Translations under genes and position numbers: made by a program
Notes under the pieces: generated by a model
Database searches by the model: none
Seen by the model: the letters and a program-made list of their open reading frames with translations, nothing else
Told to the model about the DNA's origin: nothing
In this document: piece by piece, positions 8,545 to 17,073 of the stretch
How positions within the stretch are numbered: the stretch's first letter is position 1
How the letters are laid out: every line of letters starts with the position of its first letter
DNA from: Neopusillimonas maritima
GTDB taxonomy: Bacteria > Pseudomonadota > Gammaproteobacteria > Burkholderiales > Burkholderiaceae_B
NCBI RefSeq assembly: GCF_003576595.1
Contig: NZ_NQOU01000004.1
Location: forward strand, 1 to 64,000
Direction: 5' to 3'
Length of the DNA stretch: 64,000 nt

Positions 8545-9450
8545 TTAGTTTCCCGCCAATGTCGCCCCATAAATTTGCGCGATTAACTCACGTAACCATT
8601 TATTGGCCGGATCACGATGAAACCGATCATGCCAATAAAGTGCAATCTCAAAAGTAGGCAACTCCAGCGGCACCGGCTTGATCACCAAGTCGTAATGCTG
8701 CGCCAGCGTTTCCGCCAAAAGTACCGGCGCACACCACACCATATCCGACGAAATAATAAAATGGGGCGCAGACAGGTATTGAGGCAGTCTTAATTTAATG
8801 TTGTTGCGCGCGCCCGCCTCAATCAAAGCCTTCTCAATCACCAGATGGCCGCTACCGGAATACTCCACCAATAAATGGTGCTGCCGTCGAAACAGGTCGT
8901 GAGTGAGCTTCTTTTTAGCCAGCGGATGACCCTTGCGCATGACGCAAACATAATATTGTTTAAACAATACTTTTCGGTGGATGGCTGTTTCAAGAGACGG
9001 CAAGAAACCCAAGGCCAGGTCAATACGCCCCGTAGCCAAACCGCTCAGCGTGTCGTCAATCGGTTGGAATGTAGTGCGGATTCGCACGCCAGGAGCAACT
9101 TTGGTCACTTCTTGCAGAATACGAGGGAAGTACACGACCTCACCGATATCCCGTGTACGAATCGTGAATTGACGACGTGCTGCGGTAGGATCGAATGGGG
9201 TATGGACATTCGACGCCTTGCGCACCATTGCCAACGCCCCCATTAGGGGCTGGGCAAGCTCTACGGCGTAAGGAGTCGGCTCCATACGTCGCCCTACCTG
9301 AGTAAAAAGCTTGTCGCCGTACTCAAGCCGCAAACGCTTCAGAGCACTACTAACCGCCGCCTGGGTAACACCCAGGTTGTCGGCGGCTTGAGTCACAGAC
9401 CTGTCGCGCCACATCGCTTCAAAAACGTAGAGCAGATTCAGGTCTTTCAT
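8545..9450 (-). CDS. LysR family transcriptional regulator (NagR/NahR-like), cluster A
   Basis: This 301-residue LysR regulator has an N-terminal helix-turn-helix (about residues 4-62, RSVTQAADNLGVTQAAVSSALKRLR) and a C-terminal inducer domain. The C-terminal segment YWHDRFHRDPANKWLRELI is typical of the NahR/NagR/DntR/LinR group that responds to aromatic acids. It lies on the same strand as its neighbours, seven bases after livF and 169 bases before the ring-cleavage operon, whose operator-like repeat is at 8455-8477. A second regulator of the same subgroup is at 15201. Confidence 0.87.
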   Translation of the reverse strand: MKDLNLLYVFEAMWRDRSVTQAADNLGVTQAAVSSALKRLRLEYGDKLFTQVGRRMEPTPYAVELAQPLMGALAMVRKASNVHTPFDPTAARRQFTIRTRDIGEVVYFPRILQEVTKVAPGVRIRTTFQPIDDTLSGLATGRIDLALGFLPSLETAIHRKVLFKQYYVCVMRKGHPLAKKKLTHDLFRRQHHLLVEYSGSGHLVIEKALIEAGARNNIKLRLPQYLSAPHFIISSDMVWCAPVLLAETLAQHYDLVIKPVPLELPTFEIALYWHDRFHRDPANKWLRELIAQIYGATLAGN

Positions 9451-9457
9451 CGAGACT

Positions 9458-10171
9458 TTAAACCCCCATGTATTGATGCACGATGTCGGGGTTTTGCTTC
9501 AAATCGGCATTCGTGCCGCTCCACACAACCCGGCCTTTCTCCAGAATATAGTGTCGATCGGAGAATGTAGTTAGGGCACTGACGTTTTTATCCACCACAA
9601 TTTGCGACACGCCCTCTTTCTTGAGCGCGGTCAACGCCTGCCAGATTTCGGCACGAACAATAGGCGCCAGCCCTTCGGTCGCCTCGTCCAGCACCAAAAG
9701 ACGCGGGTTGGTCATCAGGGCGCGACCTATTGCCAGCATTTGCTGCTCTCCGCCCGACAACTGACTACCCAGGTTCGATTTACGTTCTTCGAGCCGAGGG
9801 AAAAAACCATATATACGTTTAAGCGTCCAAGGCTCGATCACAGCATCAACCGGCGCACGGGCTGTTGCGACCAAGTTCTCTTCAACCGACAAATTGGGAA
9901 ACACTTGACGCCCTTCGGGCACCAAACCCAGGCCCAATCGGGCAATACTGTATGAGGGCAACGCGTGTACGGGCTGATCTCTGAAAGCAATTGACCCGGC
10001 CGATACCGGGAGCAAGCCGAACAAGCACTTGATGGCGGTTGAACGCCCCATACCGTTGCGCCCCAACAGCGTTACAACCTCACCTGCGTCGACATCGAAC
10101 GAGACCCCGAATAGAGCCTGAGCGTGTCCATAAGAAGCCTGTATGTCTTGTACTGATAATAAACGACTCAT
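9458..10171 (-). CDS. ABC transporter ATP-binding protein, LivF type (cluster A)
   Basis: This 237-residue ATPase is the LivF-like subunit of a branched-chain amino acid-type importer. The signature LSGGEQQMLAIGRAL (about residue 132) and Walker B LLVLDEATEGLAP are intact. Unusually, the Walker A loop reads GRNGMGRST: the codon is CGT, so Arg replaces the usual Lys. The ATGA overlap with livG shows translational coupling. This Lys-to-Arg variant may occur in other LivF homologues, so loss of function is not certain; the LivG partner has a normal Walker A. Confidence 0.88.
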   Translation of the reverse strand: MSRLLSVQDIQASYGHAQALFGVSFDVDAGEVVTLLGRNGMGRSTAIKCLFGLLPVSAGSIAFRDQPVHALPSYSIARLGLGLVPEGRQVFPNLSVEENLVATARAPVDAVIEPWTLKRIYGFFPRLEERKSNLGSQLSGGEQQMLAIGRALMTNPRLLVLDEATEGLAPIVRAEIWQALTALKKEGVSQIVVDKNVSALTTFSDRHYILEKGRVVWSGTNADLKQNPDIVHQYMGV

Positions 10172-10935
10172 GTTGCCGCCTGCTCTGTAATTTCATCGCC
10201 CAAATAAACTGACTTCACTTCGGGATCATTTCGAATCTCATCGGGTGTGCCGGTGCGCAGCACTTTGCCGTAAACCAGCACAGTAATGCGGTCCGCCAAG
10301 GCAAAAACCGCATCCATGTCATGCTCGATCAGCAAAATAGAATGCGTTTTCTTGAGCCTTTTCAGCATCTCAATGACATCGGCGGATTCTTGCGGACTCA
10401 TCCCCGCCATAGGTTCGTCCAGCAACAAAACCTGGGGCTTTGCAGCCAACGCCATGGCCAACTCAAGCTGGCGCCGCTCACCATAGGCTAACTCGGCGGC
10501 ACAAGCCTGCGCCCGGTCAACCAAATTGGTGATCTTCAACGCGTCATTTGCGGTTTGTACATGTCGGCCCCAGCTTAATAACGGCTTCCAAAAATAAAAG
10601 CCGTGCTCTTTGGCGCCCATTGCCGCCAGAACCACATTTTCAAGAACGGAAAACTCTTCAAAAATAGAAGTAATCTGATACGAGCGCAACAACCCCAGCC
10701 GCGCCCGCTCGGATATCGGCAACGAAGTAATCGGCCGGCCGCCAAACATAATTTCGCCCTGGTCGGAAAAGAGCTCACCGGTTAACTGATTAATTAATGT
10801 GGTTTTACCCGCTCCATTCGGACCGATCACGGCATGCAATTCACCTTGCCGCAAATCGAGCGAAACGGAATCCGTTACCAGCAAGCCGCCAAAACGCTTA
10901 ACCAGACCTTGAGTCTGCATGGCTATCGTTGTCAT
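10168..10935 (-). CDS. ABC transporter ATP-binding protein, LivG type (cluster A)
   Basis: This 255-residue ATPase has Walker A GPNGAGKTTLINQLTG (about residue 37), signature LAYGERRQLELAMAL (about 148), Walker B VLLLDEPMAGMSP and an H-loop His in LLIEHDMDAVF. The insertion and order fit LivG, the partner of LivF in a Liv-type importer. It overlaps livM and livF by 4 bases on each side (ATGA), so the four membrane and ATPase genes form one operon (livH-M-G-F). Confidence 0.9.
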   Translation of the reverse strand: MTTIAMQTQGLVKRFGGLLVTDSVSLDLRQGELHAVIGPNGAGKTTLINQLTGELFSDQGEIMFGGRPITSLPISERARLGLLRSYQITSIFEEFSVLENVVLAAMGAKEHGFYFWKPLLSWGRHVQTANDALKITNLVDRAQACAAELAYGERRQLELAMALAAKPQVLLLDEPMAGMSPQESADVIEMLKRLKKTHSILLIEHDMDAVFALADRITVLVYGKVLRTGTPDEIRNDPEVKSVYLGDEITEQAAT

Positions 10936-11939
10936 GACGCCTCCTTTTCAGTTGCGCTAGCCGTACCGTCCTTTCTGGCCTCAGGCCGGCACCAGGAGGT
11001 CAGGTTATCCATGAATCCAACAATACCCTTTTTGCCCATTAAGCCAATAAACACAATGGCCAAACCGAACAACGCCAGCCAGTGCGTAGTGATCATTTTC
11101 AAGATCTCTTCCAGCCCCAGGAACGCAAACGCACCATATAACGGCCCTAAAACACTACCCATACCGCCCAAGACCAGCATGACCACGAGATCGCCGGAAA
11201 TAATCCATGACATCAAAGAAGGTGAGGCAAAGGCGTTCAGATTGGCCAGCAAGAACCCGGCAATACCGCAGAGCACTGCGGACAAAACATACGCCCCGAT
11301 AAGATAGCGGCGGGCGGGGAACCCGATTGCATTGACCCTACGCGCGTTTTGTCGAGCACCCCGAATGACCATGCCAAACGGAGAGGCACGTAACCGCGCC
11401 ATCCACCAAACCGAGAAAATAAGCACCAAAAACGCAACCACATAAACCGTGTAAATGTCTCCCAGGTTCAAGCCCAGCATTTGGCTGGTATTGGCGATAC
11501 TGGTTCCATCATCGCCGCCGTACACTTTCAAGCTCACAAATAGGAAATACCCCATTTGGGCAAAAGCCAGGGTAATCATGATGAAACCGATACCGGTCGT
11601 GCGCAAACTGATCGCGCCGGTTATGTAGCCAATAACGGCACAACTGCTGACACAAATAAGCAATTGCAACCAGCCGTTATCGATGCCGTAGAACGCAGGA
11701 ATTGCAACGCTATAAGCGCCCAAACCCATGAACAGCGCATGCCCCAAACTAATCAACCCACCGTATCCCAACGCCAGGTTCAAGGCTACAGCGGCGATCG
11801 CATAAATCATGACGCGCGCAAAAAACGCCACATAAAAACTACTGTCGGTGGCATAGCCCCAAAAAGGCACCACCACCAAACCGGCAAAAATAATGAATGG
11901 CAACAGCCGGTTGAAATTAAGCTTGAATGTATTGGTCAT
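10932..11939 (-). CDS. ABC transporter permease, LivM type (cluster A)
   Basis: This 335-residue inner-membrane permease has about nine to ten hydrophobic segments. The BPD_transp_2 core includes LNLALGYGGLISLGHALFMGLGAY (about 54-77) and AGFLLANLNAFASPSLMSW, and the conserved VLGGMGSVLGPLYGA loop is near residue 255. It pairs with LivH to form the channel. It lies 3 bases after livH with GAGG just ahead of its ATG. Confidence 0.9.
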   Translation of the reverse strand: MTNTFKLNFNRLLPFIIFAGLVVVPFWGYATDSSFYVAFFARVMIYAIAAVALNLALGYGGLISLGHALFMGLGAYSVAIPAFYGIDNGWLQLLICVSSCAVIGYITGAISLRTTGIGFIMITLAFAQMGYFLFVSLKVYGGDDGTSIANTSQMLGLNLGDIYTVYVVAFLVLIFSVWWMARLRASPFGMVIRGARQNARRVNAIGFPARRYLIGAYVLSAVLCGIAGFLLANLNAFASPSLMSWIISGDLVVMLVLGGMGSVLGPLYGAFAFLGLEEILKMITTHWLALFGLAIVFIGLMGKKGIVGFMDNLTSWCRPEARKDGTASATEKEAS

Positions 11940-11942
11940 GCC

Positions 11943-12866
11943 TCAGCCCCTGTTTGGTGCAAACAAACCGTGAGGACGCATGGCCAGCACCACCGCCATC
12001 AACACGTAAATCAGCATGGAAGCCACTGCCGGGCCTGCCGCATTAGCCAGATCTCGCTCCATGAAGCCTCTGAATATAAGCGGCAGGAAGGCCCTTCCCA
12101 TGGTATCGACCACCCCGACAATTAAAGCGGCATAAAACGCGCCACTGACCGAGCCGATACCTCCAATGACAATCACAACCAAAGTGGTAATAAGCACGTG
12201 ATCACCCATGCCCGACTGAATGGCCAGAATCGGACTAGCCATGACGCCGGCCAGCCCGGCCAAACCGGCACCCAACGCAAATAACAAGGCATTCAAAAAC
12301 TTGATATTGACGCCCAGGGCTCCCACCATACGTGGATTGACCGAACCGGCCCGAATGAGCATGCCCAGACGGGTGCGATGAATTAAGGCATGGGCACCCA
12401 CCGCAACAAGCAACCCCACCACAATAATGGCGAAACGATAAGCAGGGTAAGTCACCCCAAAAATACTGATGGTGCTGTCGAGCCAACTTGGCACCGGCAG
12501 GAAGTAGGGTTGCGTGCCCCAAAGGATCTGAACAACTTCATTAAAGAACAGCACAAGCCCAAACGTTACCAGCACATGGTCCAGGTGATCACGCGAATAC
12601 AATTTGGACACCGCCAGACGCTCAAGCACAATGCCCAGCAGGATACTGCCAAACACCGCCGCCGCGAATGCCAACGTTAAAGATTCGGTATGCTTGAAAG
12701 TCAGGGCGGCGAAATAAGCGCCCATCATGTACAAAGCCCCATGAGCCAGATTCACAAAGCTCATGATGCCGAAAACCAGCGTCAAACCGGCCGCAAGCAA
12801 AAATAGCAAAACGCCATATTGCAGGCCGTTGAGCAACTGGGAAAACACCAGCATTGCACTCAACAT
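11943..12866 (-). CDS. ABC transporter permease, LivH type (cluster A)
   Basis: This 307-residue membrane protein has about eight hydrophobic segments. It has the LivH landmarks LTLVFGIMSFVNLAHGALYMMGAYFA near residue 30 and VVIVIGGIGSVSGAFYAALIVG near residue 230. It is the first gene of livHMGF in cluster A. About 134 bases of non-coding sequence separate it from the ferredoxin gene upstream, so it may be transcribed from its own promoter or by read-through from the oxygenase genes. Confidence 0.9.
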   Translation of the reverse strand: MLSAMLVFSQLLNGLQYGVLLFLLAAGLTLVFGIMSFVNLAHGALYMMGAYFAALTFKHTESLTLAFAAAVFGSILLGIVLERLAVSKLYSRDHLDHVLVTFGLVLFFNEVVQILWGTQPYFLPVPSWLDSTISIFGVTYPAYRFAIIVVGLLVAVGAHALIHRTRLGMLIRAGSVNPRMVGALGVNIKFLNALLFALGAGLAGLAGVMASPILAIQSGMGDHVLITTLVVIVIGGIGSVSGAFYAALIVGVVDTMGRAFLPLIFRGFMERDLANAAGPAVASMLIYVLMAVVLAMRPHGLFAPNRG

Positions 12867-13000
12867 TTTGTCTCGTCCTTTGGTGGGCCGCTGCGTTGTT
12901 TTAATAAGTTCAGATACAACGACCGTTTATTTGGTGATTAATTTATGCGGCCCCAGTGTAGAAGAATACCGAGGGCCAAGTCTATTAATCTTATTAATAC

Positions 13001-13321
13001 TTATTGTTCAAGCTGAAGCCATACCCGGCCTTGTTCCACCTTAACGGGATAAGACCGGATATCCTCTGTAAGAGGCTCACAAAGGGCTTTTCCCGTGCGA
13101 ATATCAAAGCGACCTTGATGCAAAGGACACTCGATTTCACCATCTTCCAGAAAGCCGTCACACAAGCGGGCATGCCCATGAGTACAGATGTTATCGGTTG
13201 CGAAATACTCGCCTTCGCATTCATAGATTGCAATATCGCGGCCTTGAACCTCCACGCCAATCACGTCGTCTTCAGGTAACGCCCCGGAATCAAGAACGTC
13301 GACCCAATTGTTATCTGCCAT
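13001..13321 (-). CDS. Rieske [2Fe-2S] ferredoxin of ring-hydroxylating oxygenase
   Basis: This 106-residue Rieske ferredoxin has the cluster motif C-T-H ([12 protein letters not shown], about residue 43) and CPLHQGRFD (about 64). It resembles NagAb/NdoA-type ferredoxins, which carry electrons from a reductase to the terminal oxygenase. It is encoded just after the beta subunit (8-base gap). No ferredoxin reductase gene is present in the window, so the electron donor must be encoded elsewhere or shared. Confidence 0.9.
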   Translation of the reverse strand: MADNNWVDVLDSGALPEDDVIGVEVQGRDIAIYECEGEYFATDNICTHGHARLCDGFLEDGEIECPLHQGRFDIRTGKALCEPLTEDIRSYPVKVEQGRVWLQLEQ

Positions 13322-13328
13322 ACAAACC

Positions 13329-13799
13329 TCAAACTGGATAAATTAAAGAGTTAGCAATCATTTCGGAATCGTAAATACAAAAGCGTGACTTGAATTTCAA
13401 GCCTTCATCGGTTTGTACGATTCGATCAATGTAGCGACCCACATTAAAGACAGTGGACTCGCCGTTCAATTTCGTACGAAATACGGCATAGTTCGCCTCT
13501 GACTGAATTTCACCGTTTTCCGCACTAAGAATGCGGGGAGCACCGACGACATGGCGCTGATAATAAGGATCGTGAAACAAGGTCTCCGAAATACCGAAAG
13601 CCCGATCTTTCAACATGCCTTTACTAATAAACCACATCGTTGCGAGCGGAAAGCCGCGCTCGAAGTTTTCGCGTGGCTGCACTTTATACTCACAGTCGTC
13701 AACGAAATACTCCGTCCAGCCATCCCAATCTTCGGCGTCAATGGTCGCGGCGTAATCGGCATAGAGTTTGTTCAAAGCAATAAACGTTTGCAGGTCCAT
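13329..13799 (-). CDS. Aromatic-ring-hydroxylating dioxygenase, beta (small) subunit
   Basis: This 156-residue protein is of the SnoaL-like/ring_hydroxyl_B family: an N-terminal helix with [21 protein letters not shown] and a beta-sheet segment with [15 protein letters not shown]. It forms the alpha3beta3 hexamer with the alpha subunit. Length and motifs resemble NagH/AndAd-type subunits. GGAGATTTAATC precedes the ATG, and it begins 2 bases after the alpha-subunit stop codon. Confidence 0.88.
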   Translation of the reverse strand: MDLQTFIALNKLYADYAATIDAEDWDGWTEYFVDDCEYKVQPRENFERGFPLATMWFISKGMLKDRAFGISETLFHDPYYQRHVVGAPRILSAENGEIQSEANYAVFRTKLNGESTVFNVGRYIDRIVQTDEGLKFKSRFCIYDSEMIANSLIYPV

Positions 13800-13801
13800 G
13801 A

Positions 13802-15064
13802 TTAAATCTCCATGACTTTGCGCCAGTATTCATACATACCCCGAATAAGGGTTTCCGTCACCATATGTTCGGTGTTTTCGGCCTCGTAACCACCAAGCTC
13901 TGCAAGCGCGCGATGGTAGGGTTTTTGCTCGAACCCCGATTGCGAGAACTCGATCACTTCGCCGTCATCGGCAGAGACAAAACCAGCCGGACCAAATAAA
14001 TTGGCCTGAATCAAACGGCGTTGCGTCATTTCAGGCGTGTCATCCTCGAAGCCGAAATGCGTCCATACGAAATCGAAAGACCCATGCCCATCGGGCTGAA
14101 TATGGCGAGTGGAAACACTGTTCACCTGCTGCTGGAAAATCACGCTGGGGAAGATCGTCATCATGACCGCCGTGGGCTCACCCCACCAGTCTTCATGCAC
14201 GATATCGAGCAAGCGCTTGTCGTTGATTTCCATCGACTCTTTAAAACTGGTAATACCCGTGGTTACCTCATTTTTTGTTTGCGCATTTCCACGCGTGGAA
14301 ATCATTGCCGCATGACGACGCTGATCATCCATGCGCAAGGCGGATTTGTTATCGGCCCGCCACAAGCCATAAGTAATAAACCAGGTATGTAGCAAACCTG
14401 GGTGGTAAGGATCTTTAATGTTTTCCTGCATCAGCTTCCAGTTGCCTGGAATACGCTGGCGGTTATAACCTAATATCTTCAGCTGCCGGCCATTAAAAAG
14501 ACGGTCGAAATAATGAAGAATTTCGGGCCCGAGAAAATCTTCAAAGCTTTCGATGTCGTGGTCGAAAGACGCAAAGACAACACCACCGCGCGTGGCCACT
14601 TTAAGCTTGTTCAGGCTGTGTTCTTTGGTTTTAAACTCTTTGGGCATACCGCCTTGCACCTGCCCGTCGCGCTTTACCCCACGCAAAAACGGCACGCCTT
14701 GCAAATCACCTTTCAAACTGTAGTTCCACTGGTGATACGGGCATACCATTTCTTTTGCGTTGCCATGACGCTTTCTACAGAACTGCATACCGCGGTGTGC
14801 ACAGACGTTTTCAATAACATTGATTTCACCATCGAGATCACGCGTCATGATGACGGAGCGCTCTCCAATGACGGTGCGCTTGAAATCGCCGGGATTCGGG
14901 ACTTCGGCTTCCAGCCCTACGTAGCACCAATGGTTTTTGTAGAACAAACGCTCCAACTCGCGCTTGTAAATGTCCGAATCGGTGTAGGCCCAAAAAGGAA
15001 TACGGCTTTTACCTTCTCCTTCCCATTTAGGATTTTTGGGAAACACTTCAGGAACCTGATTCAT
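13802..15064 (-). CDS. Aromatic-ring-hydroxylating dioxygenase, alpha (large) subunit; salicylate 5-hydroxylase / anthranilate 1,2-dioxygenase-like
   Basis: This 420-residue terminal oxygenase has a Rieske centre (NVCAHRG, then CPYHQW, about residues 84-106) and a mononuclear iron site with the facial His ligands in NIKDPYHPGLLH (about 205-216). Length and sequence style match NagG (salicylate 5-hydroxylase) and AndAc (anthranilate 1,2-dioxygenase). The start is set at 15064, where AAGGAG stands 6-7 bases upstream; the frame extends nine codons further without a better site. It is divergent from a NagR-like LysR gene. The substrate is probably a hydroxylated or aminated benzoate, but this is inference. 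Confidence 0.88.
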   Translation of the reverse strand: MNQVPEVFPKNPKWEGEGKSRIPFWAYTDSDIYKRELERLFYKNHWCYVGLEAEVPNPGDFKRTVIGERSVIMTRDLDGEINVIENVCAHRGMQFCRKRHGNAKEMVCPYHQWNYSLKGDLQGVPFLRGVKRDGQVQGGMPKEFKTKEHSLNKLKVATRGGVVFASFDHDIESFEDFLGPEILHYFDRLFNGRQLKILGYNRQRIPGNWKLMQENIKDPYHPGLLHTWFITYGLWRADNKSALRMDDQRRHAAMISTRGNAQTKNEVTTGITSFKESMEINDKRLLDIVHEDWWGEPTAVMMTIFPSVIFQQQVNSVSTRHIQPDGHGSFDFVWTHFGFEDDTPEMTQRRLIQANLFGPAGFVSADDGEVIEFSQSGFEQKPYHRALAELGGYEAENTEHMVTETLIRGMYEYWRKVMEI

Positions 15065-15177
15065 TGTTTTCTCCTTGGCTGCAAATACCATTGTTCTCGA
15101 TTGGCAGCAGCATTAAATCAGCGTGAACCAAAAAGTATAAAGAAGGCATTACCATTTACCTATAGAATTTAATTAAT

Positions 15178-15191
15178 TATGAATATTCATA
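15178..15191. promoter_or_regulatory. Palindrome, probable LysR operator
   Basis: TATGAATATTCATA is a perfect 14-bp palindrome, 10 bases upstream of the GTG start of the LysR gene and 113 bases upstream of the oxygenase alpha subunit on the other strand. A LysR-type regulator commonly binds such a dyad in a shared divergent region, repressing itself and activating its neighbour. Inferred from symmetry and position only. Confidence 0.5.
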
Positions 15192-15200
15192 GGGTGAATA

Positions 15201-16133
15201 GTGGAACTCAAAGACGTTGATTTGAATCTACTTTTGGTGTTCCGGGAACTTCTCGTGGAACGCAGTGTATCGGCTGCGGCGGAACGCTTGGGGCTGAGCC
15301 AGCCCGCAGTCAGCCATTCGCTGAAGCGTTTGCGCCAACTGACCCAAGACGACTTGTTTATTCGCACCCCGAAAGGCATGATGCCCACGCCGTACGCCAG
15401 TGCCATGGCAGAACCTGTAAACCACGCGCTTGAGCTTTTGTATGAAACACTGAATCAACAGTCCGAATTTCGCCCCTACGAAAGCCGGCGTAAATTCATT
15501 ATCGGCATGAGCGATCTGGGTGAAATTGAGTTCCTTCCCCGCTTGATGGCCGCATTGGACGAAATTGCACCTGACGTTACCCTTAGCACTGTTCGTGACC
15601 ATCGCGGCAGCCTGCGAGAAGCCATGGAGGCCGGGCAAGTGGACTTGGCCATCGGCCTTCTTCCTCAATTGATTACCGGATTTCATCAACAACGACTTTT
15701 CCTGCAACGTTATGTTTGTATGTTTCGCAAAGGACATGCGTTAGATAAAGGCGCGATTACCCGTCGCGAGTTTTTCGCTTCGGAACACGTGCGCGTTGTT
15801 TCGGAAGGAACAGGACACGACCGGGCCGACGAAATAATCGAGAGCGGAACGGGCAAACGTCGCATCCGTCTGCTTGTTCCACACTTTGTGGCTGTCGGCC
15901 ACATTGTGCAAACCTCAGACATGATTGCCACCGTTCCAGAACTCTATGCTTTGCGGTATGCAAGCCCCTTAAGCTTAAGTTATGTTGCGCATCCGATTGA
16001 TTTGCCAAAAGTGGAAATCAACCTGTTCTGGCATGCCCGGTATCATCGTGACCCGGGCAACCAATGGCTGCGACAACTCATTTTCAACCTGTTCGCCACT
16101 TCCGTTCAGGGGCCGCCGGAAGAACGCCTTTAA
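15201..16133 (+). CDS. LysR family transcriptional regulator (NagR/NahR-like), divergent from the oxygenase
   Basis: This 310-residue LysR protein has a helix-turn-helix at about 7-65 (RSVSAAAERLGLSQPAVSHSLKRLR) and an inducer-binding domain ending FWHARYHRDPGNQWLRQLI, diagnostic of the NahR/NagR/DntR group. The start is GTG at 15201 with AGGGTG upstream. Divergent orientation to the oxygenase alpha subunit, with the 15178-15191 palindrome between, suggests it activates the oxygenase operon in response to an aromatic acid. It is a paralogue of the regulator at 8545. Confidence 0.88.
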   Translation: MELKDVDLNLLLVFRELLVERSVSAAAERLGLSQPAVSHSLKRLRQLTQDDLFIRTPKGMMPTPYASAMAEPVNHALELLYETLNQQSEFRPYESRRKFIIGMSDLGEIEFLPRLMAALDEIAPDVTLSTVRDHRGSLREAMEAGQVDLAIGLLPQLITGFHQQRLFLQRYVCMFRKGHALDKGAITRREFFASEHVRVVSEGTGHDRADEIIESGTGKRRIRLLVPHFVAVGHIVQTSDMIATVPELYALRYASPLSLSYVAHPIDLPKVEINLFWHARYHRDPGNQWLRQLIFNLFATSVQGPPEERL

Positions 16134-16160
16134 TCCGCACGCCCCACGCGCGCGACCGCA

Positions 16161-17033
16161 CTACTGCGCTTGTGCGCTCTGACTCCCCGCCTCATCCTGG
16201 CTTTCAAGCTTTGCCCGCAAATTTTCCAACGGCATGGCACCATTTACGCGCGTGTTATCAGGGAAGAATAAAGCCGGTGTACCCGTGATACGCAACTTGC
16301 GCGCAAGGGCGGTAATTTCCGCTACTGGTGTCTCACATTCACGCTGTACAGGCTTGACACCATTGAGCATCCACTGACGCCACGCAGCAGCAGGATCTTC
16401 CGCACACCAGATATCGCGCGCTTTTTCATGTGAGTCAGGCGAAAGAATCGGGAACAATAACGTGTAAACCGTCACGTTATCGATTTGGGTTAGCGTTTGA
16501 TGCAAGCGACGACAATAACCGCAATTCGGATCTTCAAATGCCACCATGACCCGACTGCCGTCCCCAGTGACTTGTTTAATGGCTTTATCGAGCGGCAATT
16601 CGTCGAAATTGACCTGGTTCAAACTGTGCAGGCGTTTGGCCGTTAAATCGATACGGTCGACGGCATCGATTAGCGACCCTTGCATGACAAAACGCACTTC
16701 GGCATCGCTATAAACCAAATCATTGCCAACCTGCACTTCGTACAAGTCATTGAATGGCGTATGACGAACAGCCACGATTTCGACGCCGGGAAAACGATCC
16801 TCGAACCGCTTTTTGACCTGATCAGGCTGAACCATAGGCTCAAGCGGTTCCTGTTGAGAAGCAGCCAATGAATTTGAGGTGTTTTGCCCTGCCCCTTCAG
16901 CACGGGCGGTTTCTTGCACCTGCTGATCCGGAGGGTATTCTTGTTGCTCCAACGATTGCGCAACGCTTGCGCCTGCAAACAAAACACTGCATACAGCAGC
17001 GAGAAGCACTTTGCGCACCCAATTCAACAGCAT
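16161..17033 (-). CDS. dsbC: Thiol:disulfide interchange protein DsbC family
   Basis: This 290-residue periplasmic disulfide isomerase has a signal peptide at 1-25 (ending GASVAQ), a Gln/Pro-rich linker, an N-terminal dimerisation domain (about 70-135, FPGVEIVAVRHTPFNDLYEVQVGNDLVYSD) and a thioredoxin-fold domain with the active site CGYC in EDPNCGYCRRLHQ. The start at 17033 has AAGGAG upstream; the longer frame adds 13 residues before the signal peptide. It follows the UbiH-like gene by about 40 bases. A long Q/E-rich spacer between signal and domain is longer than in E. coli DsbC. Confidence 0.88.
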   Translation of the reverse strand: MLLNWVRKVLLAAVCSVLFAGASVAQSLEQQEYPPDQQVQETARAEGAGQNTSNSLAASQQEPLEPMVQPDQVKKRFEDRFPGVEIVAVRHTPFNDLYEVQVGNDLVYSDAEVRFVMQGSLIDAVDRIDLTAKRLHSLNQVNFDELPLDKAIKQVTGDGSRVMVAFEDPNCGYCRRLHQTLTQIDNVTVYTLLFPILSPDSHEKARDIWCAEDPAAAWRQWMLNGVKPVQRECETPVAEITALARKLRITGTPALFFPDNTRVNGAMPLENLRAKLESQDEAGSQSAQAQ

Positions 17034-17073
17034 GAAATCTCCTTGAAAAACTTGGCCTCGGCAACGGCGCACC

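Noticed and set aside
12867-13000. Possible promoter or operator between livH and the ferredoxin gene
   Set aside because: The sequence is A/T-rich, but I found no convincing -35/-10 pair, dyad or terminator.
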